Origin: Timema cristinae
Lineage: Eukaryota; Arthropoda; Insecta; Phasmatodea; Timematidae
Assembly: GCA_039000515.1 (NCBI GenBank)
Contig: JBCFYV010011135.1
Location: 15,489,136-15,553,135, forward strand
DNA length: 64,000 nt
Reading direction: 5' to 3'
The position numbers and the translations under genes were made by a program. The notes under the pieces are model-generated. The model saw nothing but the letters and a program-made list of their open reading frames with translations, had not been told where the DNA came from and did no database searches. Position 1 is the stretch's first letter; each line of letters begins with the position of its first letter. Shown here one piece after another: positions 53,695 to 64,000 of this stretch.

Positions 53695-54395
53695 AGCTTA
53701 GTATATTTTTACAGTTCTAATTGCAAAAAAACTTTATTTTTAGTAAAATAACTATAACATTGCACCAGTCGATACGTTTCGTTCATGGGTTTCCAACTGG
53801 CTGCCTGCGATCCACACTTGGCCCTCGATGCTTTTATTTTGCAACCCATGAAGATTTTGGAAACGTAATGATTTTTCCCGATTAATGGAAAGTTTGGACT
53901 TTCCTGGAAATAATCTTTGAAAGCTCCAATGGATGTTCCCTCAGTAATAAACATAATTGCACTCGTTTTCATAATAATATGTGTATATGCGTGAGTCGTA
54001 TTTCCCTCCACACCTCAGCCGATTATGTTGCGCCCCCCCCCCCCCCCCCCAACTAGACTCGTGGATTCCATTGTGGTCCTTGGAAACTTTAAAGTTGGAA
54101 ACACATATCTTATTTTAATTTTCTGCAAATTTTAATCTAGAGACTTATTGAAAATTTGTTAAAAACATCGTGGCATTTGATCAGAACTTTTCATTTTCAT
54201 TTAAAAAGTTTTTTTTTTTTTCAAATTCAACCATGCTCTTGACAAATATTCAAGAATTTCTGAGATTACCAGAGGTAGAAAATTAAACTTAACACGTCTA
54301 ATGAAGAAATGTTTTATATATTTAAAAAGAAAAAAAGCTATTTTTGTCATAAAAACTGAAATTCACTTCCATCCCATCTTTGAGGACGCTGCCTA
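53695..54395. mobile_element. MITE F, degenerate, split by element O
   Basis: Left piece (TTTTTACAGTTCTAATTGCA, AACATTGCACCAGTCGATAC) and right piece from 54100 (CTCTTGACAAATATTCAAGA, GTCATAAAAACTGAAATTCA, CCATCCCATCTTTGAGG). Confidence 0.65.
53786..54099. mobile_element. Element O, copy 1 (hAT-like)
   Basis: GGGTTTCCAACTGGCTGCCT at the left and AAGTTGGAAACA at the right are short inverted ends. GTGGTCC and TTGGCCC motifs lie near the ends. Matches 24642-25145 in reverse. An 18-base C run at about 54034 corresponds to a G/T tract in the other copy. Confidence 0.65.
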
Positions 54396-54564
54396 CTTGA
54401 AGGAAAATTCCTAAACGCTGGTATTTAAATTAAAATGGAAATTGCAGTTCTGAAGCTTCAAAACAAATAAAATAATCCTCATCTGAGCCTGTTAAAAATT
54501 ACATTATTTGTTTGAGTAAGGCTAGTTCTTGTTCTAATCATTTACGTGATCTAAGAAATTATCT

Positions 54565-54765
54565 GTCCATGGTATAGTAATCAGTTTATCTGGATACGAG
54601 CCTATGGGTCTTGGGTTCGATTCCCGGCTGGTACCTTGAGTATTTTCTCCAAAAGGGGAATTATCCTAACAGTCATCAAGAGTTGGTAAATTAGGCTTTA
54701 GTTAGGTTTAAGTCTCCCACTGGCCCACACCTCCATATTCACTCTTATCACATCATCTCATTGCT
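54565..54765 (+). repeat. SINE D
   Basis: ATGGTATAGTAATCAGTTTA and GGGTTCGATTCCCGGCTGGT boxes, body AGTCATCAAGAGTTGG. The minisatellite is reduced to about one unit and the 3' part is lost. Confidence 0.75.
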
Positions 54766-54942
54766 GGATAGACGTGTAGACAACCTCTTATGGTGTACCT
54801 TGGGCCCACACCTTAGACCATGTGGCCACAAAAGTAGGTAAATGTTGATATTCGTTAAGGGTAGTTTACATATGGAATCAAACACAAAAAGTCATTTAAA
54901 CCTTAGACAATTTTTTATAAGATTCAATTTATTTATAAATAG

Positions 54943-55902
<960 letters not shown>

Positions 55903-56526
55903 TACCGTCCAAACTCGATTCCAAGACAAACTAGATCGGACTAGGCCAAATTAACACATCCTAAGAGCCTCGAAATGTACTAGTTTAGCCTAGTTTAAAT
56001 CCGTTAATCCTGAAATTTTTACCTACCGTGGCCCCATGTCTTCTTTGGTGCTGACTGACAGCTCACAGCTGACAGCTGATGGCTTTGAAAAGCTACCAGA
56101 CCAAATTATGCATTCCTACGCCGAACCATATGATCTGCAAAAACACGTGTTTAGCAGCTGTCACTTATGACAGTCAAAATTTAGGTATATACCTAAATGT
56201 TGACTGTCAGAAGTCAGATGTGATCTGTCAGTCAGCACCAAAGAAGCCATGGGGCTACTTTAACTCATAGGATAAATTAGTATAGCCTACAAATTTACTA
56301 GGCCAAACCATGCTTAGGTTAGGTTAGGCTAGGTTAGGTTAGCTGACAACAATTTCACGTGGACTGTGCATGATGAAACCTGTCCAAGGTCGTATGAGTT
56401 AAGAAGAATGAAAACTAGGTTTGCCTAAAAGCATCAGGCAATATCGGTTTATCCTACAAGCGGCAGAATGTATCAATTTGCCCTAGTCCGATCTAGTTTG
56501 TCCTGGAAATCAGGTTTGGACGGTAA
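55903..56526. mobile_element. Element R, long inverted ends, hosts MITE G
   Basis: TACCGTCCAAACTCGATTCC, then CAAACTAGATCGGACTAGG at the left, and their complement (CCCTAGTCCGATCTAGTTTG, GGTTTGGACGGTA) at the right: about 45-bp ends over 624 bp, or about 394 bp without the nested MITE G. A TTAGG-like run lies at 56312-56342. Confidence 0.8.
56029..56258. mobile_element. MITE G, copy 2, nested in element R
   Basis: GTGGCCCCATGTCTTCTTTG at the left and AAGCCATGGGGCTAC at the right. The interior is copy 1 in reverse (CAGACCAAATTATGCATTCC, AACCATATGATCTGCAAAAA). Confidence 0.9.
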
Positions 56527-56636
56527 CAGATTTAAAAAAATAAATAAAAATAATTATGTGTATAAATATGGTGTTGTATTATTTTTAATATCTATGACAC
56601 TATAGACCTCCATCGAACAAAGTGAATTTGTAATGA

Positions 56637-57273
56637 TTAAGGTGGTATGTAGGGGACGCAAGAAAAGGCACGTATTTTTGCAGTTTTTAAAGCAAAACTT
56701 TTTTTGGCCAAAATATATTGCTCCAACTAAAACCTAGAGTTTAGTTTTCTTCACATGGTGATATTAACAGTTGTTGAATATCTGTCATGAGCATGGCGGC
56801 ATTAGATGAGATATTTTTCAAATGAAGAGAAACCCGCCTCGGTGGCGTAGTTGGCTAACGCGCTAGTTTCGTGTTGAGCTAGACTGCCGAGGACGGGGAG
56901 ATCAAGGTTCGAATCTCGGTCGAGTGAACTGGGGGTGGTTTTTCCTAATTGGTTTTCCCCTCTCCCTCCACGCAAATGCGGGTTCACTTCCTCTAATTCA
57001 ACCTTACCAATTCTTAATCCATTAGCGTATAACCCGAACGGGTAGTATGACGGGATGCTAATATTTTTATTTTTAAATGAAGAGAAAAATTTGTCATTAA
57101 ATTTTAGAACATCCTTGACAGATATTCAACAACTGATGATATCACCGTGTGAAAGAGAATTAAAATATATTATGTTGATTGTAGTATATTGATTTTTTTT
57201 TGACAAAAAAAATTGACTAAAAAACTGCAAAAACTGTGACCTTTTCACAGCGTCGCCTACATCCCCATATTAA
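56637..57273. mobile_element. MITE F split by SINE B
   Basis: Starts TTAAGGTGGTATGTAGGGGA and ends GCCTACATCCCCATATTAA. Inner palindrome GGTGATATTAACAGTTGTTG with TTCAACAACTGATGATATCA. TTAA at both ends, as at 24246-24641. Confidence 0.9.
56832..57063 (+). repeat. SINE B inside MITE F
   Basis: CCCGCCTCGGTGGCGTAGTT head, GTTCGAATCTCGGTCGAG B-box, CCCGAACGGGTAGTATGACG tail. AAATGAAGAGAAA on both sides is a perfect target duplication. Confidence 0.95.
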
Positions 57274-57639
57274 GTTTAAATTTCAAAAAAGTAATGTAAA
57301 ATATTTTCAAGCTATTTCATATAGTGCTGAAAATTAAAGTCCTTTGCATCGAATAGAGTTTATTTTCATCTTTTCCTATAAATGGAGATATTTATTTATA
57401 GATCTCTAAGTTATGTGAAACAAAATAATGGACATTGTTTGCATAAAAATATGAAAAGAAGAACAACTCGGTTACAAAAGAGCATAGCAATCAACTAAAT
57501 ATTTCCTGGACCTCCATTTGAAAAATATATTTCCTCATAGCTCTGAAACTATTTGTTTTATAAGAATACATTTAATATATATATATATATATATATTTAT
57601 TGTTCTAAGACAGTGGGTGAGAATAAAATAATTTATATC
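57274..57639. other. AT-rich with short (TA)n
   Basis: TA run at about 57575-57595. Nothing else. Confidence 0.4.
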
Positions 57640-57905
57640 TGATTCTTCGGTACAAAGTAAACTGGATCGGACACATCCTTGGAAGGAATTTTCTTCTGCA
57701 CAACGTCATAGTAGGAAAGGTTGAGGGAAAGAGGAGCTTAGGAAGAAGGAGGATTCGAAATATCGGATGACTTGAAGGAAAGAAGGATATTTGAGAAGCT
57801 GAAGGAGGAGGAAAGGACAGAGTGCATTGGAGGTCTAAGTTCACCGACAAAAGGAATGAACCTGTCATAAGACAGAACACCCAATAAATAATAATAATAA
57901 TAATA
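57640..57905 (+). pseudogene. LINE 3' end: RT C-terminus plus (AAT)n tail
   Basis: The frame reads KVNWIGHILGRNFLLHNVIV, GKVEGKRSLGRRRIRNIG, stop, EGKKDI, stop, EAEGGGKDRVHWRSKFTDKR and NEPVIRQNTQ, then stop. This fits a widespread insect LINE tail (NWIGHILRRN, EGKxEGKRxxGRRR, DLKEKRxY, LKEEAxDRTxWRxxF, VVRQ). Two in-frame stops. The stop codon is followed within a few bases by an AATAATAAT tail, so the true element 3' end is preserved. Confidence 0.8.
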
Positions 57906-58025
57906 ATAAATTTTAAAAATTATTATTATTTGATCTTACGGGTTCTAAATATGCTTAAGAACCAATATTAATTTTTTTTTAGATAACATGTTTATAAACT
58001 AACACAATAATTTAACATTATAGCT

Positions 58026-58269
58026 ATATTATTATTATTATTATTATAGCATCGCATTTACTACCCATTCGGGTTATACGCACTTACGCTAATGTGTAAT
58101 GGTAGGGTGATTGTGAGATGAAATGAAGGACCTACAGTTTAAACGTGGAATCCGAACCACGGTGGAGGCCTGACATTCCCCACATTCACAAGATGTCTTG
58201 TCAGAGTGAAGGAAGGGTTTGGCAATCAGATAAATCTGTGCCGGGACCGAGGATTGAACCCCGGCCGAC
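58026..58269 (-). repeat. SINE A, 5'-truncated
   Basis: ATT tail, 3' end ACTACCCATTCGGGTTATAC in reverse, stops within the tRNA-like part at GGATTGAACCCCGGCC. TATAGCTATA flanks both sides. Confidence 0.9.
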
Positions 58270-58365
58270 TATAGCTATAATCTTACTGGTAAAAATGTAT
58301 AAGAGTGAACTATCACTCGACTAGAGAGACAATGGAAAACTTATAGTGTTAAAAAGAGGCGATAA

Positions 58366-58615
58366 TCACTTCAGTGGCTGCATGGTCCAAGCTAGAGTGC
58401 GAGAGAAAGATAGACTGACTGGAGATAATGGGTTAGATCGGGTTTGAAACCCATAAGTAAGAGTTTTTTTCTAAATGGTTTTTCACTCTAATTATAAGCA
58501 AATTCGGTTACATTTTCTCTAAATTTAACACTACTTATCTCTAACATATTAGCGTAACTAGCACATAAGCGTAAAGCCCGACGTTAGTAAATAAAAAGTA
58601 AGACACGGCGGGAAA
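58366..58615 (+). repeat. SINE C, old copy
   Basis: CACTTCAGTGGCTGCATGGT head, CGGGTTTGAAACCC at the B-box, ACATATTAGCGTAACTAGCA in the tail. Confidence 0.8.
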
Positions 58616-59050
58616 AAAAATAGACTTGGGAGGGGGAAAAAAAACGTTGCAAGACGAGAAGATATGAAGGTCAACTTCTCTGTTCTTTATACTCCAGGTC
58701 TATTGTGAGCCTGACGCCTTATATAACGTCAGCCCCAGTGTGGATATAAGGAGATAAAGAGTACTATATTTTAACTCCCCCCCCTACCCCATTTACATTA
58801 TCCTTTCAAGGCGCTATATTTTCTCGCGGAATCACATAAAATGATGCTTCAGCGAAATTCCTCCTGCTATTACGGGGAACATACGCAAGCATTATTTCCA
58901 ACCCATTAAATTGCAACTTATATATAAAAAAAAACAGTCAGGGCAAGAAAGCAAAGATAGCTATAAACCTTTTATTCAGCAAAGACTTGCTCATAAAAAA
59001 AAAAGACAGTGGTGTCAACAATATTAATAGTTGTAATAGTAATAATAATT
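58616..59050. other. No recognised feature
   Basis: Mixed sequence with a C run at about 58769. Confidence 0.4.
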
Positions 59051-59054
59051 GACA

Positions 59055-59697
59055 CCTTCTTCGATGTTCGCATGATCTAAGTGACAAAGGTTACTAAACT
59101 GTGGTTCGTAACCCCATGGAGGTGTGTACCCAATTTTTTTTATGAGCCGCAAAATAGTTTTTTTAAATTTGAGTTTTTTTAAATTATTTAAAGATAGAAA
59201 TAATGAATAAAATTGGAAAGTGAAATTAAAATACAAAAGACTGATAGTCACCGGATACAAGAATCGGGTTTAAATGCTCGTGCCTATGGTGTCGTGATCA
59301 TATGTTATAAACAAGAACTGGATATAAGAACACTCCTCGCACACGCCCCATTTTGAGAAATTGATTTTTTTTTAAATATATTCAATAATATTCATTAAAG
59401 CTAGGCGGGTCACATAAAAGTTTGTCATTCTAAAAATTTGGTCATGGTTCTTAAAAGATGTGTGACCACTGTTCTAAGGTATCACTTTAGCAATGGACTG
59501 TACAGCCAATGACTGGATGTATCGGGGTTCAAATCCTGGTTGGGCTACTGAAAGTAACTTTTACTTAATGGTTTCTAACTCTCATTCCACGCAAATGTGC
59601 GAAAATTACCTTTGAAATGCTTCCTTTCTTATCCCTACTCCATTAGAGTAATCTATCATATACGTGTATAGCCTGAACAGGTAGTAAGACGCCGTAA
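59055..59697 (+). repeat. SINE C split by a hAT element
   Basis: Head TTCGATGTTCGCATGATCTA (to about 59081). Continuation from 59472 (TTCTAAGGTATCACTTTAGC), B-box GGGGTTCAAATCCTGG, tail GCCTGAACAGGTAGTAAGAC. Confidence 0.8.
59085..59471. mobile_element. Non-autonomous hAT in SINE C
   Basis: Left CAAAGGTTACTAAACTGTGG, right CTTAAAAGATGTGTGACCACTG (complement starts CAGTGGTCAC). About 387 bp. The target is the CTAAG site of the SINE C A-box; the duplication is imperfect (ATCTAAGT against TTCTAAGG). Confidence 0.75.
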
Positions 59698-59804
59698 TAA
59701 AAAAATATTTGCCTCAAAATTAAATGTTTGCTTTTTCTAACAGCCCTTCCTTTGAAAATTTGGCTTTAAAAAAATCAATTTCATATGCGAGGAAGTATAA
59801 TACA

Positions 59805-60586
59805 TTCACGACCTTAGTTTACTTGGATGACAGCTTAAAGAATTACTAGAAATAATCCCTAATATATCCCTACGCCAATAGCTGACATCTGTCACTTTGG
59901 ATAATTGTAATGAAAACGTTTGGTAATGTATAAATTTGATAGTTAACCACAGTAATTTAGGTCAATATTATTTATATATTTATTTATAGTTATTTATAGT
60001 TTATTATAGTTATTTATAGTTTTATTCAACTTATTTTTTTTTTATCACAGCACTTTTACAAAAGGTCTAACGAACATAGCTTCAAAATGGCGACCGATGA
60101 ATCTAAACCATGTGATTGAACGTGATAAAAACAAGTTATTTACAATGATGCACCCACGCAATGGATAAAAATATTTTATTCAGTTAAATATTTTTAAACA
60201 TGATAAAATAATTATAAAATAATGAATTTTAAATACAAGAGATGACAGGTATTTTCACTTTTGCAAGTAAATACAATGCCTGTATTAAAATGTATTAGTG
60301 TATGCACTATATTACACATCATAAATAACATTCCAAACCGGAGAATAAATACTTTTAATTATGTTAAAAATACTGTTTCGGATTGGGTAAAAATAATTTA
60401 TAAAAAAGTTATTAAACAGTTTAAGAAAACTTAAGTTTATGTTATTTTAAATGTAGAATATAACATGTCATTAAAAAACTTAACATCTATAACAAAACAA
60501 TGATCTTTTTTTTTACAAGTGTTGGCAACCCAAAACTTAAACATATGATTTTTTGAACTGTCATCCAGCTAAAAACCTATCGTGAA
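59805..60586. mobile_element. Element H, copy 2
   Basis: 782 bp, same orientation and landmarks as 33883-34649, with a local duplication (TAGTTATTTATAGTT) at 59985-60020. TTCACGACCTTAGTTTACTT and AAAAACCTATCGTGAA are the ends. Confidence 0.8.
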
Positions 60587-61002
60587 CAGACTCTAATAAT
60601 AAGGCTTTCCTTCATTGTTATAATTTATAAACATACCTGTACTTTTGGGACTTTTAACATAGTTATGGATAAGACGGTCCCTCATAAAACATATTTGTCA
60701 CGTTTCCATTCGTGTTTTTTCCCCGCTCACCCACCCCTTCACCAGCCATCAACCCTTAAAGAACCAGTGGTATGGCGCCTCTGATAAAGCATTTTATTAT
60801 TTCGTTGGTTTATATTCTTACATTTCACAGACACAAAAGGATTTTTTTTTCAGTGGGTGCTGGGGATTTGGGTGGGTGGGCGCCCAATGGGGGACCATAA
60901 AAAAAAGTCCACCCCTAGTGTCTAAATGTTTAGAGGGGCCAACCAATAGCATAAAGAGGAAGGGGGAGAATTCGGTTCCAAGATATATTAACTATTTTAT
61001 AC
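60587..61002. other. No recognised feature
   Basis: Includes a G-rich patch at 60855-60895 (GGGTGCTGGGGATTTGGGTG). Confidence 0.4.
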
Positions 61003-61250
61003 TTGCTTTGGTGGCCGCATAGTCTAAAGGCGTCATTCTCGCAATAAACATGACTTCCGATGACGAGGAGATCGGTGTTAAAATCCTGGTCGGATATACC
61101 GAGGGATGTTTTACCTAAATGGATTTCACACTCTCCCTCCACACAAATATGGGTATACATCCTCTAAATTCAACCTTAATAATACCTAACACATTAGCGT
61201 AGCTAGTACATAAACGTATAACATAAACGGGGAGTAAGCTTTAGATCTAA
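61003..61250 (+). repeat. SINE C
   Basis: TTGCTTTGGTGGCCGCATAG head, TGTTAAAATCCTGGTCGG at the B-box, TCACACTCTCCCTCCACACA body. The tail AACGGGGAGTAAGC is decayed. Confidence 0.85.
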
Positions 61251-61510
61251 AAAAAACTATTTTATATCCAAGCTTGTCTTGCTATTTGCTATAAAAAATG
61301 GTTGACCCTGTACGCACCAGTGGGCACACGGTACAAAGCGTCAGTGACGTATTTTATGGTTTGCTGGTGACGGGGAAGAGAGGGAGGGGGGCGGGGGGTG
61401 GTCTCCGGTAATCTCTCATGTTTATGAGACATCAGAGCTGTATCCTAGACAAACTGTACTCTGTACCATAGACAGGGAAATTAAAGGTTAAAATATTCAG
61501 TCAAGCGATG

Positions 61511-61760
61511 ACTGCCTCTGTGGTTTGGTTGTCAGAATTCCTGTATACAGATACAAAGGTCCAGGGTTCAATCCCCAGCTCTTCGAAAATTTATCTACGA
61601 AGCAGTGGGTCTGAAAACGAGGTCAAACTTGACCTCACGAGGACAAAATGAGAAGCTACTTGAATGGAAAAGTAGCAGCTCAGGTTTATAAAACTGAGAT
61701 TAATGGATGGAAGAATCGTTGTGTTGACCATGTGACAACCTATATCCCTGAATGTTAGCG
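61511..61760 (+). repeat. SINE L, copy 2
   Basis: CTGTGGTTTGGTTGTCAGAA at the A-box, CCAGGGTTCAATCCCCAG at the B-box, then GCAGTGGGTCTGAAAACGAG and CTCACGAGGACAAAATGAGA as in copy 1. Confidence 0.75.
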
Positions 61761-61949
61761 CTATAATCGCTAACGGTGGCGGCTAATTGGTCGGTATAGC
61801 TCGCATGCGAATACCTCGATACCCTATAACACTAGTTCTGTCAAGTGACCACTGCAAACGCTAGTGTTTCAAATTTTGGTTTCCTTAGAAGCGTCATGTT
61901 ACCATGGCAACCAGTCTAAGACAGTGTTGCCTATGTTTATCTTCATTTT

Positions 61950-63398
61950 AACCGACCCTGTGGTGTAGTGGTCAGTGCACCTGGCTACGATCTTAGGGCT
62001 CCCAGGTTCGATTCTCGGCTGGTACCTTGAGTATTTTTCCCGAGATAGGAATTACTACAACAGTCACCAAGATTTAGTTAATTAGGCTTAAGTTAGGTTT
62101 AAGTGTTTCCACCGGTTCCACACCCTCATATTCACTATCAGTCTATCACCCTCATACTCACTACCACCATCATACTCACCATCCCCCTCATACTCATTAT
62201 CACCCTCATACTCACTATCACCATCATACTCATTATCACCATCATACTCATTATCACCATCATACTCACTATCACCATCATACTCACTATCACCATCATA
62301 CTCACCATCCCCCTCATACTCATTATCACCCTCATACTCACTATCACCATCATACTCATTATCACCATCATACTCACCATCCCCCTCATACTCATTATCA
62401 CCCTCATACTCACTATCACCATCATACTCACCATCCCCCTCATACTCATTATCACCCTCATACTCACTATCACCATCATACTCACCATCCCCCTCATACT
62501 CATTATCACCCTCATACTCACCATCCCCCTCATACTCATTATCACCCTCATACTCACTATCACCATCATACTCATTATCACCATCATACTCACCATCCCC
62601 CTCATGCTCATTATCACCATCATACTCACTATCACCATCATACTCACCATCCCCCTCATACTCATTATCACCATCATACTCATTATCACCATCATACTCA
62701 CTATCACCATCATACTCACTATCACCATCATACTCACCATCCCCCTCATGCTCATTATCACCATCATACTCACTATCACCATCATACTCACCATCCCCCT
62801 CATACTCATTATCACCATCATACTCACTATCACCATCATACTCATTATCACCATCATACTCACCATCCCCCTCATACTCATTATCACCATCATACTCACT
62901 ATCACCATCATACTCACTATCACCATCATACTCACCATCCCCCTCATACTCATTATCACCATCATACTCACTATCACCATCATACTCACTATCACCATCA
63001 TACTCACCATCCCCCTCATGCTCATTATCACCATCATACTCACTATCACCATCATACTCACCATCCCCTCATACTCATTATCACCATCATACTCATTATC
63101 ACCATCATACTCACTATCACCATCATACTCACTATCACCATCATACTCACCATCCCCCTCATACTCATTATCACCCTCATACTCACTATCACCATCATAC
63201 TCACCATCCCCCTCATACTCACTATCACCCTCATATTCACTATCATCATCTCATCACATTGGGACATGGAAAGAGCCTCCACGGAAATGATGTACAATTA
63301 GTACATTCAGGTGTCCCTGGGTAACGGTACATTAGTACCGGTTAATCTTTCCATGAACTGGGCTACGATTGATGTAGCCCAGAAGAGCAATATTGTAC
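61950..63398 (+). repeat. SINE D with giant internal minisatellite (1449 bp)
   Basis: Head CCTGTGGTGTAGTGGTCAGT, B-box CCAGGTTCGATTCTCGG, then the 18-bp array, then GGGACATGGAAAGAGCCTCC, GGTACATTAGTACCGG and the hairpin GGGCTACG/TGTAGCCC. CTTCATTTT on both sides (61941-61949 and 63399-63407) is the target duplication, so array and SINE form one inserted unit. Confidence 0.95.
62122..63252. repeat. 18-bp minisatellite, about 62 units
   Basis: Units of CTCATACTCACTATCACC with CATTATCACCAT and ACCATCCCCCT variants. A 54-bp three-unit cycle (Pol-like order ATTATCACC, ACTATCACC, ACCATCCCC) recurs through much of it. The long plus and minus reading frames here reflect an 18-bp unit that keeps frame. 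Confidence 0.95.
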
Positions 63399-63524
63399 CT
63401 TCATTTTCTTCATTCATCATAACCTTTCTATATGGTAGTAGGCTTAGAGTTTTATTTATCGTAGCCAAGATTTTAATTAGAAGTATTTAATGTGCACTTT
63501 CTGAATCGCTTAATGATATCAGAC

Positions 63525-63772
63525 CCACCTCAGTGGCGTAGTTGGCTCACGCGCTTGTCATGTTGAGCTCGACTGCTGAGGACGGGGAGATCGAGGTTCG
63601 AATCTCGGTCGGGTGAACTGGGGGTGGTTTTTTCCTAAATGGTTTACCACTCTCCCTCCATGAAAATGCGGGTTCACTTCCTCTAATTCAACCTTCCCAA
63701 TTCCTAATCCATTAGCGTAATTAGTACTTAAAGCGTATAAACCGAACGGGTAGTAAGACGTGGTGCTAAATA
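63525..63772 (+). repeat. SINE B
   Basis: CCCACCTCAGTGGCGTAGTT head, GTTCGAATCTCGGTCGGG B-box, tail ACCGAACGGGTAGTAAGACG then AAATAAATAAAAATA. Confidence 0.95.
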
Positions 63773-63859
63773 AATAAAAATAAAAAATTATATCAACACA
63801 TGACTTATAAGCTAAATTAAATCTAGAACAGACACCTTAAAAGATAATTCCTCACTCAG

Positions 63860-64000
63860 ATAAGGGAAACCCCCATTTCCCCAAGGATGGCATTTTCCAG
63901 TCATGCTGAATATCAAATCGGGACCCTTAGCTCAATAGGAGAACACGCTACTGACTAGTTAAGATATCGGACTGTTTATAAGGAAGTTGCCTACACTTAA
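63860..64000. other. Possible tRNA-derived SINE, cut by window end
   Basis: ACCCTTAGCTCAATAGGAGA resembles an A-box. The preceding CCCCATTTCCCCAAGGATGG recalls the fragment at 6250-6360. No B-box before the edge. Confidence 0.3.

Noticed and set aside
53709..54011. 100-residue minus-strand ORF across element O
   Set aside because: It spans the MITE F/element O junction and is not open in the second O copy.
56312..56342. Telomeric TTAGG repeat
   Set aside because: Only about six imperfect units, inside transposable element R.
62103..63290. 395-residue plus-strand ORF and 308-residue minus-strand ORF, the longest in the window
   Set aside because: The 18-bp unit equals six codons, so frames stay open on both strands. 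The residues are a monotonous Ile/Leu/Thr or Met/Val/Ser repeat with no domain.

Overview
The window looks like intergenic or deep-intronic DNA from a large, AT-rich, repeat-laden arthropod genome, most likely an insect. The evidence is: no bacterial-style coding density; many tRNA-derived SINEs; MITEs with TA, TTAA-like or 8-bp target duplications; reverse-transcriptase (RT) C-terminal remnants of types common in insect LINEs; a DUF4817-type Tc1/mariner transposase relic; and a short TTAGG-like run. The species cannot be named from the sequence. I found no convincing host exon, rRNA gene, functional tRNA gene, CRISPR array or operon. All recognisable coding matter is broken transposon sequence: a Tc1/mariner-like transposase, the N-terminus of a HARBI1-like nuclease, the start of a MADF-domain protein, and RT C-termini at five places.

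Names used here are my own. SINE A has a head like GGTGACCTGGTGGTCTAGG and a (TAA)n tail. SINE B (GCCTCGGTGGCGTAGTTGG) and its older relative SINE C (TTCAGTGGCTGCATGGTC) share a body. SINE D (GTGGTGTAGTGGTCAGTGC) carries an internal 18-bp minisatellite. SINE K and SINE L are further tRNA-derived families. MITE F is a fold-back element whose outer ends read TTAAGGTGGGATG. MITE G is a 230-bp palindromic element. Elements H, N, O, P, Q and R are other repeats.

Layout. 0-5 kb: MITE G, a Tc1/mariner relic, a LINE fragment that seeds a minisatellite, SINE D and SINE C. 5-11 kb: several MITE F copies, a SINE C split by a hAT element, SINE B, and a three-deep nest (SINE A in SINE D in MITE F). 11-20 kb: AT tracts, MITE Q, SINE A and B copies and long stretches without signal. 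20-26 kb: the LINE-derived 46-bp minisatellite (minus strand), inverted SINE A pairs, a 61-bp minisatellite, MITE F, element O and a chimeric SINE. 26-30 kb: SINE D split by a GC-richer retroposon, then MITE F split by a hAT-like insertion that holds a 143-bp-arm palindrome of SINE K. 31-37 kb: LINE remnants, a Harbinger deletion derivative, element H and a tail-to-tail SINE A pair. 38-44.5 kb: a pyrimidine-rich tandem array, a head-to-head SINE A pair, and the main 46-bp array of about 45 units. 44.5-48.3 kb: the quietest stretch. 48-61 kb: more SINEs, a Helitron-like element, a SINE C with two insertions, nested MITEs, a LINE 3' end and a second copy of element H. 61.9-63.4 kb: a SINE D whose internal minisatellite has grown to about 1.1 kb.

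The most interesting signals are: (1) close inverted SINE A pairs that share private mutations although their target duplications differ, suggesting gene conversion or template switching; (2) a 46-bp satellite born from the last codons of a LINE RT, present at four loci, with higher-order spacing in exact multiples of 46; (3) three hAT-type insertions at the same A-box site in separate SINE C copies; (4) three SINE families whose 3' ends share a layout of hairpin, AGACGCG motif and TA-rich tail; (5) an SVA-like growth of a minisatellite inside a tRNA SINE. I see no multi-gene system here. The novelty, if any, is in repeat biology.
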